Of a stretch of DNA of 9,974 nt, positions 1 to 6,531 are shown one piece after another. The notes under the pieces were generated by a model, which was given only the letters and a program-made list of their open reading frames with translations, had not been told where the DNA came from and searched no databases. The stretch comes from an uncultured Flavobacteriales bacterium (GTDB taxonomy: Bacteria; Bacteroidota; Bacteroidia; Flavobacteriales_E; Vicingaceae): contig CAJXRL010000082.1 of the NCBI GenBank assembly GCA_913059105.1, positions 1-9,974 on the forward strand. The letters run 5' to 3'. Each line of letters begins with the position of its first letter. The stretch's first letter is position 1. A program made the translations under genes and the position numbers.

Positions 1-49
1 ATCTACACAGAGTAGATCGTCGGCAGCGTCAGATGTGTATAAGAGACAG
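1..49 (+). other. Nextera/Tn5 sequencing adapter (artefact)
   Basis: This is synthetic library sequence. It reads in order: the end of the Illumina P5 arm (ATCTACAC), an 8-nt index AGAGTAGA that matches my recollection of Nextera i5 index S504, the transposase linker TCGTCGGCAGCGTC (17-30), and the 19-bp Tn5 mosaic end AGATGTGTATAAGAGACAG (31-49). Genuine DNA begins at about 50. The adapter truncates the minus-strand membrane-protein gene that follows, and any reading frame continued into it is artificial. Confidence 0.98.
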
Positions 50-495
50 GCTGCAGGAGCAGAACCGGTAATCCAATAGACTGCAATTGTTCCAATCACC
101 AAAGCTATGAATTGGGGTACTTTCCAGGTTTTAACGGTTTTGCCAACAAATATGCTTGAAACAATGATTAACCCAAAAAAGAAAGACCAAATCGGAATCG
201 GTTCAAACTCTAGTAAGTATTTAATCACTTTTATAAGAGCAACAATTCCAATTGCCATTCCTCCACAAAGAACTAATAGAAAGTTACCGTTTACATGATT
301 CCAAGCTCCCTTTAGTCCTTCTTTTCTTAAAATTGGAAACACTGTGCTAAAAGCTTTCAAAGCATCAATAAACTCTTCATAAATACCTGTAAGTAACGCA
401 ATGGTTCCGGCAGAGACTCCCGGCACCAATTCAACAGCGCCCATAGCCATTCCTTTAAATGCCAATAGAACATTTTCTTTAGTAGTTCTTTTCAT
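50..495 (-). CDS. DUF368 membrane protein, probable undecaprenyl-phosphate translocase (3' end missing)
   Basis: This is the N-terminal 148 codons of a polytopic inner-membrane protein; the rest is lost at the adapter junction. The start MKRTTKENVL leads into the hallmark of the DUF368 family: a glycine-rich stretch and PGVSAGT (residues 25-31) followed by IALLTGIYEEF. Hydrophobic segments lie near residues 72-95, 101-117 and 127-142, as expected of a multi-span protein. Known of the family: DUF368 proteins (PopT in Vibrio cholerae) return the lipid carrier undecaprenyl phosphate across the cytoplasmic membrane for reuse in peptidoglycan and surface-polymer synthesis. Full members are about 280-320 residues, so roughly half is present. 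The start lies 9 nt after the rhodanese stop and has no Shine-Dalgarno sequence, only an A/T-rich leader, so it is probably the distal gene of the TPR-comA-rhodanese operon. Family assignment is firm; the transport role is inferred from homologues. Confidence 0.85.
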
Positions 496-504
496 GAAAA
501 TATT

Positions 505-804
505 TTAAAGTTCTTTGTATGCCTGAACCCCACCAATACAAGAGTATATGTTGCAGCTATCTAATTCTTTAGATAAGTGATAGGCAATAGCTTTTGATCG
601 CTTTCCTGAATTACATATCAAGTAAATGTCAGTTTTATCTTTAAGCGATTCTATATTTGAAAGTACTTCACCCATTGGAATGTTCTGCCCACCAAAATTT
701 AAATCTTCAAATTCGTATTCTTCTCGTACATCAAGTAAACAAGTGTCTTTATTAGACTCTACTTTTGCTTTAAAAGTTTTTGTTTCAAGTTCTACAAATT
801 TCAT
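505..804 (-). CDS. Single-domain rhodanese-like sulfurtransferase
   Basis: A 99-aa cytosolic protein with one rhodanese domain and no signal peptide. The N-terminal half carries LLDVREEYEF (residues 23-32), the usual CDC25-like entry motif of the fold. The active-site loop is CNSGKRS, with the persulfide-forming cysteine at residue 64 and the loop-closing Arg-Ser at 69-70, so it looks catalytically competent. IGGVQAYKEL at the C-terminus matches the typical end of PspE/GlpE-size rhodaneses. Such enzymes move a sulfane sulfur from thiosulfate, or from a persulfide on a partner protein, to an acceptor; the donor and acceptor here are unknown. Its ATG overlaps the TGA of the upstream phosphosulfolactate synthase as ATGA, which implies translational coupling and a related sulfur role. 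A sensing or regulatory role instead of catalysis cannot be excluded. Confidence 0.9.
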   Translation of the reverse strand: MKFVELETKTFKAKVESNKDTCLLDVREEYEFEDLNFGGQNIPMGEVLSNIESLKDKTDIYLICNSGKRSKAIAYHLSKELDSCNIYSCIGGVQAYKEL

Positions 805-1586
805 TTCAAACTCTTTTTTGCTAATTCTTCTGGTAAAAAGTCATGAAATGTGTCTCCTCTTAATCCAATTCTCAAGGTTTCTAAAGGAATCACTTCATCA
901 TGACCAATGTTTCCAAGGTTAACATTGGTTCCGAATTGCTTAATGAACCACACTTGTTGCGGTTTCTTTGGAGCCTCCCAAAGAATGCTTTCAGATGGTA
1001 CCTTTGCAATTATTTTATTGACTAATGCGACATGTGCCGTTCCATTAGGTCTGTAAATTCCTACATTTCCACTTTCTCTTGCTTCTGCAATAACCTTCCA
1101 AGCACCTGCTTCTAATTCTGAAGACATCATATTAATCCATTTACTAGGACTAATTAATATTCCTTCTTCTTTAGAACCAACTTCAGAAAGAACAGTAAAT
1201 TCTTTGCTCAATTCACGAATGTAATGGCATTTAAGATCATGATCAAGCTCAATAGATCCATCAGAAACTTCAACCGTTTTGAGGTTTAACTTCTTCAACA
1301 AATCTCGAAATTCGTCAAACATTCCTCGAATTATGAAAGCTTCAAATAAAGTGCCACCTAAGTACACCTTCATACCCGCTTTGTGGAATATTTCGATTTT
1401 TCTTTCCAAGTCATTTGTAACATAAGATGTTCCAAAACCTAATTTAACTAAGTCAGTTAGGTGTGCAGCACAGTCAACAAAGTTTTCAGCTTGACGCCAG
1501 CTTAGTCCTTTGTCCATCATCATTGTTAAACCAGATTCTCTTGGAGAAGTTGTTCTATGTGGTATGTGTGGTAAATTAAAATTCAT
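801..1586 (-). CDS. Phosphosulfolactate synthase family protein (ComA-like)
   Basis: A complete 261-aa protein of the ComA/PSL synthase family (TIM-barrel fold), close to the usual length of 250-260. ComA condenses phosphoenolpyruvate with sulfite to give (2R)-3-phosphosulfolactate, the first step of coenzyme M synthesis in methanogens and of sulfolactate formation in Bacillus. Family motifs appear in order: PRESGLTMMMDKG (15-27), LVKLGFGTS (46-54), GGTLFE (77-82), EVSDGSIEL (106-114), SEVGSKE (134-140), EARESG (168-173), EAPKKPQQVWFI (204-215), VNLGNI (222-227) and LRIGLRGDTF (238-247). No obvious active-site loss is seen. ComB- or ComC-type partner genes are absent from this window, so the end product is unknown. 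The start is 3 nt after the TPR gene's stop and the end overlaps the rhodanese start by 4 nt. Membership of the family is clear; the exact reaction in this organism is inferred. Confidence 0.9.
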   Translation of the reverse strand: MNFNLPHIPHRTTSPRESGLTMMMDKGLSWRQAENFVDCAAHLTDLVKLGFGTSYVTNDLERKIEIFHKAGMKVYLGGTLFEAFIIRGMFDEFRDLLKKLNLKTVEVSDGSIELDHDLKCHYIRELSKEFTVLSEVGSKEEGILISPSKWINMMSSELEAGAWKVIAEARESGNVGIYRPNGTAHVALVNKIIAKVPSESILWEAPKKPQQVWFIKQFGTNVNLGNIGHDEVIPLETLRIGLRGDTFHDFLPEELAKKSLK

Positions 1587-1589
1587 GTG

Positions 1590-3005
1590 TTATTTTTTGT
1601 AATACTCCAACAAGTCAATTACCTGTGGATGATATTTTGCCTCTTTGTATGCTTCAAAGAGTGCATCCTTTTCTTTGTAATGATTCTTTAATGCTACATC
1701 TAAGTAAAACATGGCATTTATTATATCTCCTTTCTGCAATAAGAACGCCACGAAATTATACAATAACTTGCCATTTTTCGGCTGATTTTGAACGCCTAGA
1801 ACAAAAAAGTTCATTGCTTCTTCTAAATTGTTCAATTCTTTAGAAGTATTCGCTAAATCGATAAGAATTGAATCGTTTTCAGGATCTAAGTCATAAACTA
1901 TTTCAAATGCATCAAATGCTTCATTGTGAAAGCCTAATTCTGCTTGAACTTCTCCCAAAAGATAGAAGTATTCAGGATTAAATTCATCTAATTTTATAGC
2001 CTTTCTCACATATGAAATAGCATCGAGTTCTTTTCCCATTTCGAAATAACAAGCTGCAATGCCATACCATGAGTCCGCTAAAAATTCATCAAATGATATT
2101 GCTTTCTTATAAAATGATATAGCTTTGCTATATTCTTCTAATTTTTCGAAGCTTTCAGCCATATAATGATAACAAAGAGCGTCTTCGGTATCAAATTTTA
2201 ATGTTTCATTGAAAACAAGTAACGCTTCTTCGTATTTTTTTTGTTGATTTAAGCAATGTGCTTTATTAAAATATGCAGAAGAGAAATCTTCTTTTATTAA
2301 AATGGCAAAGTCATAACAATCAATGGCTTTTTCAAATAAATCTAATTTAGAATAGGTAATTCCTAAGTTGTACCAACCAATGTATGAATATGGCGTTTTG
2401 TCTACAAATGCCTGAAAGTAATTTTTACCTTCTTCCATTCTTTCAGAAACATCGAAGCAAAAACCTAGTTCATATAAAGCAGTTTCATTTTCAGTATTTT
2501 CTTCCAAAATTTCTTTCAAAAACTCGATTGCTTCATCGTGCTTATCCATGTTTTCATACTCGAAAGCCAACTGCAAAAGGATGTCTTCTCGTTCGTAACG
2601 TTCAGAAAAACTAAGGGCTTTTTTATAATTTTCAATTGCCTTTTCAGATTTTCGTAACTGACTAAATATTCCTGCTTTAGTATAAAAAAGATCAAAATTG
2701 AAGGGTTCAATTGCTTCTGATTTTTGCAAAAATTTCAACGCTTCTTGTGGCTTATGGATGCTTGCATACAATTGAGCAACATTAACAAGAAGAGCTGCGG
2801 AACTAGGATGTTGCTCCAAAGCAGCTTTTGCAACCTGAAGTGAATTTTTGAAATTGCTTTTCGAGTTGTAAAATTCTAAAAGGTTTTCAAATTCTTCAAC
2901 ATCGAAAAAAAGATTGGTTCTTTCATCCAGCATGGATTCAAATCGCTCCACTGTGGCAGTAATATCCATTCCATCTTCAAAAGAAAAATCATGTTCATTT
3001 TCCAT
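1590..3005 (-). CDS. Tetratricopeptide-repeat (TPR) protein, cytosolic
   Basis: A 471-aa protein made almost wholly of about twelve consecutive 34-residue TPR units. The register is clear from about residue 36 to 443: units begin near 70, 104, 138, 172, 206, 240, 274, 308, 342, 376 and 410, most with the pattern W/Y-x2-LG/A-x7-Y/F-x2-A-x3-Y/F. The first 30 residues are acidic and the last 25 form a non-repeat cap. There is no signal peptide, transmembrane segment or enzymatic domain, so it is probably a soluble protein-binding scaffold. The partner is unknown; being first in the operon with the phosphosulfolactate synthase, rhodanese and DUF368 genes makes their products candidates, but proximity is the only evidence. 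The ATG chosen is the first in frame after the divergent promoter region and leaves a 207-bp gap to the opposite gene. Confidence 0.9.
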   Translation of the reverse strand: MENEHDFSFEDGMDITATVERFESMLDERTNLFFDVEEFENLLEFYNSKSNFKNSLQVAKAALEQHPSSAALLVNVAQLYASIHKPQEALKFLQKSEAIEPFNFDLFYTKAGIFSQLRKSEKAIENYKKALSFSERYEREDILLQLAFEYENMDKHDEAIEFLKEILEENTENETALYELGFCFDVSERMEEGKNYFQAFVDKTPYSYIGWYNLGITYSKLDLFEKAIDCYDFAILIKEDFSSAYFNKAHCLNQQKKYEEALLVFNETLKFDTEDALCYHYMAESFEKLEEYSKAISFYKKAISFDEFLADSWYGIAACYFEMGKELDAISYVRKAIKLDEFNPEYFYLLGEVQAELGFHNEAFDAFEIVYDLDPENDSILIDLANTSKELNNLEEAMNFFVLGVQNQPKNGKLLYNFVAFLLQKGDIINAMFYLDVALKNHYKEKDALFEAYKEAKYHPQVIDLLEYYKK

Positions 3006-3029
3006 ACCTATCTACTAATCGACTCTTAA

Positions 3030-3059
3030 CAAAGATTATAAAAATAAGAGCTAGGCAAA
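3030..3059 (-). promoter_or_regulatory. Candidate Bacteroidota-type promoter for the minus-strand operon
   Basis: Read on the minus strand, TTTG (3059-3056) is followed after 17 nt by TAATCTTTG (3038-3030), about 25 nt before the ATG of the TPR gene. This resembles the Bacteroidota consensus TTTG / TAnnTTTG, but the -7 element has one extra base between TA and TTTG, so the match is imperfect. Confidence 0.27.
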
Positions 3060-3098
3060 GGTCGGTTAAGTATTATTATTCACAAAGAAATTAACAAG

Positions 3099-3115
3099 AA
3101 TAAAGGTTCTTTATT
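3099..3115. repeat. Small perfect inverted repeat in the divergent promoter region
   Basis: AATAAAG and CTTTATT form perfect 7-bp arms around the 3-nt loop GTT, near the middle of the 207-bp gap between the two divergent operons. It could be an operator, but short AT-rich palindromes arise by chance in DNA of this composition. The rest of the gap shows no small gene or RNA that I can recognise. Confidence 0.25.
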
Positions 3116-3185
3116 GTGAGATAAATTAGTTGGAATTATATTGATAACTCACTGTTTAATGAAGATAAATAAACGCCAAAATGGC

Positions 3186-3193
3186 TAATTTCG
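3186..3193 (+). promoter_or_regulatory. Candidate -7 element of the glmM-like operon
   Basis: TAATTTCG sits 19 nt before the ATG of the phosphohexomutase gene and is one base from the Bacteroidota -7 consensus TAnnTTTG. No convincing TTG -33 element is visible at the usual distance upstream. The same octamer occurs 21 nt before the M16 peptidase gene at 8471. Confidence 0.4.
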
Positions 3194-3212
3194 TACCAAA
3201 TTTAGACGATAG

Positions 3213-4619
3213 ATGACATTAATTAAATCAATATCAGGGATTAGAGGTACAATTGGGGGCTCTGTAGGTGAAAATTTGACGCCAGAAGATATAGTTAAAT
3301 TTGCTTCTGCTTACGGGCAATGGTTAAAAAATCGGAATGAAGGGAATCAAGCTCTTACTGTTGTAATTGGTAGAGATGCCAGAATTAGCGGTGAGATGTT
3401 GAACCACTTAGTGGTTGGAACTTTACTTGGTTTAGGAATCAACGTCTTGGATATCGGCTTATCAACAACACCAACAGTAGAAATTGCTGTTACGATGGAA
3501 AATGCAAATGGTGGAATTATTTTAACGGCTAGCCATAATCCTAAAGAGTGGAATGCATTAAAGTTGCTGAACGAGAAAGGCGAATTTATTTCTGCAGAGG
3601 ATGGATCAAATTTATTGGCAATAGCAGAAAGTGGAGCTGTTAAATATCAAGCAGTTGGTAAGCTTGGCTCTTATTCTACAGATGATTCTTATTTTGACAA
3701 ACACATTGAACATGTATTGGATTTGACTTTGGTGAACAAAGAAGCCATTAAAAAGAAGAACTTTAAAGTTGTTATTGATTGTGTCAATTCTACAGGCGGC
3801 ATTGTTTTGCCAATGTTGTTAAGGGCGTTAGGGGTAAGTGAAATTGTTGAATTATATTGTGAACCAACTGGACAATTTCCTCATAATCCTGAGCCTTTAC
3901 CTGAAAATTTAACTGAAATTTCTGCGGCTGTTATAAAACACAATGCGGATTTAGGGATTGTGGTAGATCCTGATGTGGATCGATTAGCTTTGGTGTCGGA
4001 AGATGGAGAAATGTTTGGAGAAGAGTATACTTTGGTTGCTGTTGCTGATTATGTTTTAAGTCACACAAAAGGTTCTACAGTGAGCAATCTTTCTTCAACA
4101 AGAGCTTTACGTGATGTAACAGAAAGTTATAATTGTGAGCACTTTGCATCTTCTGTAGGTGAGGTTAATGTTGTTGACAAAATGAAAGAAGAGAATGCGG
4201 TTATCGGAGGAGAAGGAAATGGTGGAGTTATCTATCCGGCTTCTCACTATGGCAGAGATGCTCTTGTAGGGATTGGGTTATTCTTATCACATTTGGCTAC
4301 CTTTAATGGCAAAACAAAAAAAGCTTGTTCTGAACTGCGTGCTACTTACAATTCGTACTTTATTTCAAAAAATAAGATTGAGTTAACACCTGAAATAGAT
4401 GTAGATGATATTTTAAGCAAGATTCATGAAAAGTATAAGAAACAGCCTGTAAATACAGTTGATGGAGTTAAAATTGAATTCGATAAAGAGTGGGTGCATT
4501 TGAGGAAATCTAATACTGAACCAATTATTAGAATTTACTCGGAAAGTGAATCTGAAACAACAGCTAATCACCTTTCAATGAAAATTATTTCGGATATTAA
4601 AGAAATTATTAAAGCATAA
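3213..4619 (+). CDS. glmM: Alpha-D-phosphohexomutase, probable phosphoglucosamine mutase
   Basis: A complete 468-aa, four-domain phosphohexomutase. Visible motifs: ISGIRGT near the N-terminus (7-13), the phosphoserine loop TASHNP (105-110, catalytic Ser107), the Mg-binding loop DPDVDR (252-257), the sugar-specificity loop EGNGG (334-338) and the phosphate-binding loop RKSNTEPIIR (431-440). All catalytic residues are present. The enzyme interconverts sugar 6- and 1-phosphates through a phosphoserine and a bisphosphorylated intermediate. As GlmM it would supply GlcN-1-P for UDP-GlcNAc and hence peptidoglycan and lipopolysaccharide. The loops differ from E. coli GlmM (DPDVDR instead of DGDGDR, SNTEP instead of SGTEP) and are nearer to archaeal-type and phosphomannomutase-like members, so substrate preference is less certain than the fold. 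It is the first gene of a three-gene operon; no Shine-Dalgarno sequence precedes the ATG. Confidence 0.88.
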   Translation: MTLIKSISGIRGTIGGSVGENLTPEDIVKFASAYGQWLKNRNEGNQALTVVIGRDARISGEMLNHLVVGTLLGLGINVLDIGLSTTPTVEIAVTMENANGGIILTASHNPKEWNALKLLNEKGEFISAEDGSNLLAIAESGAVKYQAVGKLGSYSTDDSYFDKHIEHVLDLTLVNKEAIKKKNFKVVIDCVNSTGGIVLPMLLRALGVSEIVELYCEPTGQFPHNPEPLPENLTEISAAVIKHNADLGIVVDPDVDRLALVSEDGEMFGEEYTLVAVADYVLSHTKGSTVSNLSSTRALRDVTESYNCEHFASSVGEVNVVDKMKEENAVIGGEGNGGVIYPASHYGRDALVGIGLFLSHLATFNGKTKKACSELRATYNSYFISKNKIELTPEIDVDDILSKIHEKYKKQPVNTVDGVKIEFDKEWVHLRKSNTEPIIRIYSESESETTANHLSMKIISDIKEIIKA

Positions 4620-4630
4620 TACCAGAATAG

Positions 4631-5764
4631 ATGAAGAACATTTATTTAGATAACGCAGCAACGACACCGGTTGACCCTAGAGTAGTGGAAGCAATGATTC
4701 CTGTGCTTAGCGAAAATTTTGGAAATCCTTCATCTATTCATTCTGACGGAAGGGTAGCTCGTAGTATTATAGAGAAATCAAGGAAAAAGGTGGCTTCTTT
4801 TTTTAATGCAAGTCCTTCTGAGTTCTTTTTTACTTCTGGTGGGACAGAAGCAGATAACATGATTTTACGTTGTTGTGTCGAAGATTTAGGCGTTGACCAC
4901 ATTATTACATCGGAATTAGAGCACCATGCAGTATTGCATACTGCTGAGGAGTTAAGAGATGATCGTGGAATAAAACTAAGCTTGGTCAATGTTTGCAATA
5001 AAGGCAAAGTTGATCTAAAACATTTGGAAGAGTTACTGCAACTTGGAGGTAAAACCTTAGTTAGTTTAATGCATGCAAACAATGAAATTGCAACAAAATT
5101 GCCTTTAAAGGAAGTTGGAGAATTGTGCAAACAATACGATGCTCTTTTTCATTCCGATACGGTTCAAACAATGGGTCATTACAATTTCGATTTCAATGAC
5201 TTAAATCTTCATTTTGCAACTTGTGCAGCGCATAAATTTCATGGTCCTAAGGGAATTGGATTTTTGTACATGGACAGTACTACCCAGTTAAAACCTATGA
5301 TTACTGGAGGAGCGCAAGAGCGGAATATGAGAGCAGGAACGGAAAATATCTATGGAATTGTCGGATTATCAAAAGCCTTGGAGCTTGCCTATGACGACTT
5401 AGAGGAACATCAAAAAGAAATTCAAGCCTTAAAATCTTACATGATCAGGCGTTTGAAAGAAGAAATTGCTGAAATTCAGTTTAATGGCGATTCCGAATCT
5501 ACAGATTCATTATATACAGTTTTAAATGTTTGTTTCCCAAATTCTGATGTGGATGAAATGTTTTTGTACCATTTAGATATTGAAGGGATTAGTGTTTCAG
5601 GAGGAAGCGCCTGTTCTTCTGGGTCAAATATTGGTTCTCATGTTCTAAGAGGTATTAACTCTCCGATGGAGCGGCCATCTGTTCGTTTTTCCTTTGGACG
5701 TTTCAATACGATGGCTGATGTAGACCGGACTGTAGAAGTATTGTCAAATATTTATACTAAGTAA
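4631..5764 (+). CDS. Cysteine desulfurase, NifS/IscS type (PLP-dependent)
   Basis: A complete 377-aa group I cysteine desulfurase. It opens with the classic IYLDNAATTPVDPRV, followed by SGGTEADN (69-76), the cofactor-stacking histidine in EHHAVL (His98), Asp176 and Gln179 in SDTVQT, the PLP Schiff-base lysine in AHKFHGPKG (Lys202), RAGTEN (234-239) and the mobile catalytic loop SACSSGSN with Cys328. The enzyme converts L-cysteine to alanine and a protein-bound persulfide used for Fe-S clusters, tRNA thiolation or other sulfur acceptors. The cysteine loop shows it is not SufS-type. No IscU, IscA or TusA-type gene adjoins it, so its acceptor is open. It starts 11 nt after the glmM-like stop. 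Its own end, TAATAATG, has two in-frame stops, the second sharing its last A with the next gene's ATG. Confidence 0.93.
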   Translation: MKNIYLDNAATTPVDPRVVEAMIPVLSENFGNPSSIHSDGRVARSIIEKSRKKVASFFNASPSEFFFTSGGTEADNMILRCCVEDLGVDHIITSELEHHAVLHTAEELRDDRGIKLSLVNVCNKGKVDLKHLEELLQLGGKTLVSLMHANNEIATKLPLKEVGELCKQYDALFHSDTVQTMGHYNFDFNDLNLHFATCAAHKFHGPKGIGFLYMDSTTQLKPMITGGAQERNMRAGTENIYGIVGLSKALELAYDDLEEHQKEIQALKSYMIRRLKEEIAEIQFNGDSESTDSLYTVLNVCFPNSDVDEMFLYHLDIEGISVSGGSACSSGSNIGSHVLRGINSPMERPSVRFSFGRFNTMADVDRTVEVLSNIYTK

Positions 5765-5766
5765 TA

Positions 5767-6531
5767 ATGAAGGTTACAGTGCTCGGAAGCGGAACATCGC
5801 AAGGAGTTCCTGTTATTGGATGTGAGTGTAATGTTTGCCAGTCGACTGATGAGAAAGATTACCGGAGAAGATGTTCTATATTAGTGGAAAAAGATGACTC
5901 AACGATTGTAATTGACACTGGGCCGGACTTTAGAGAACAGATGCTTCGGGCAAAAGTCAAAAAATTGGATGCTGTTGTATTTACACATGAACATAAAGAT
6001 CATGTGGCAGGTCTGGATGATGTAAGAGCTTTCAATTTCTTGAATAAGGGCAAAGAAATGGAAGTGTTTGCTACAGAGAGAGTTCAGCTAGCTTTAAAAA
6101 GAGAATTTGAATACATTTTTGTTGACAATAAATACCCTGGCGTACCTAAAATTCACTTGAATAATATTGAAGATGATGTGTTTACTGCAGGAGGTATTAA
6201 CCTTCTACCAATAAACGTAATGCATTATAAACTTCCAGTGAAATGTTTTAGAATTGGCAATTTCGCTTATGTCACTGATGCCAATTTTATTGATAATACT
6301 GAGAAGAAAAAACTTGAAGGATTAGATGTGTTAATCCTAAATGCGTTAAGAAAAGAGAAACATATTTCTCATTTTAATTTAGATGAAGCACTAGAATTAA
6401 TTAAAGAAATTAATCCTAAACAAGCTTATTTAACTCATGTTAGTCATCTTATGGGAAAGCATGCTGAAACTGAGAAGGAATTGCCTTCAAACGTAAATAT
6501 TGCTTATGACGGATTAGTATTTGAACTTTAA
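5767..6531 (+). CDS. PhnP-like metallo-beta-lactamase-fold phosphodiesterase
   Basis: A complete 254-aa MBL-fold hydrolase of the PhnP/cyclic-phosphodiesterase branch. The dinuclear metal motif is HEHKDH (His74, His76, Asp78, His79), with further likely ligands at His153, Asp171 (VTDANF) and His202. The N-terminus GSGTSQGVPVIGCECNVC holds cysteines 19, 21 and 24. In E. coli PhnP three equivalent cysteines and a late histidine bind a structural zinc; His224 or His227 in LTHVSHLMGKH would supply the fourth ligand here. PhnP opens 5-phosphoribosyl 1,2-cyclic phosphate in phosphonate breakdown, but no phn genes are seen here, so the substrate is probably another phosphodiester such as a cyclic nucleotide or RNA end. 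It begins 2 nt after the cysteine desulfurase stop, so it is probably co-translated with it. Fold is secure; substrate is unknown. Confidence 0.85.
   Translation: MKVTVLGSGTSQGVPVIGCECNVCQSTDEKDYRRRCSILVEKDDSTIVIDTGPDFREQMLRAKVKKLDAVVFTHEHKDHVAGLDDVRAFNFLNKGKEMEVFATERVQLALKREFEYIFVDNKYPGVPKIHLNNIEDDVFTAGGINLLPINVMHYKLPVKCFRIGNFAYVTDANFIDNTEKKKLEGLDVLILNALRKEKHISHFNLDEALELIKEINPKQAYLTHVSHLMGKHAETEKELPSNVNIAYDGLVFEL

Noticed and set aside
1..49. Tn5-like mosaic end as evidence of a natural composite transposon
   Set aside because: The mosaic end is joined to the Nextera linker, an 8-nt index and the P5 arm, and no transposase gene is present. It is library adapter.
107..298. 63-codon plus-strand open frame near the left end
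   Set aside because: It is antisense to the DUF368 gene, whose hallmark PGVSAGT motif and hydrophobic segments show the real frame. The plus-strand translation resembles no family.
626..922. 98-codon plus-strand open frame
   Set aside because: It is antisense to the rhodanese and the end of the ComA-like gene, both strongly supported, and its Ser/Phe-rich translation has no recognisable domain.
1590..3005. The internally repetitive gene as a DNA repeat or CRISPR-like array
   Set aside because: The periodicity is at protein level (34-residue TPR units) with divergent nucleotides. There are no identical direct repeats with unique spacers.
3006..3212. Possible small RNA or riboswitch in the 207-bp intergenic gap
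   Set aside because: No extended pairing, GC-rich stem, terminator or known riboswitch core could be seen; a short AT-rich palindrome and promoter-like boxes account for what is visible.
4738..5130. 130-codon minus-strand open frame
   Set aside because: It is antisense to the N-terminal half of the cysteine desulfurase, in which conserved motifs span the whole stretch. No separate coding signal.
5767..6531. Calling this gene phnP or RNase Z
   Set aside because: The cysteine pattern favours the PhnP branch over RNase Z, but without other phn genes the specific function is unproven, so no symbol is given.
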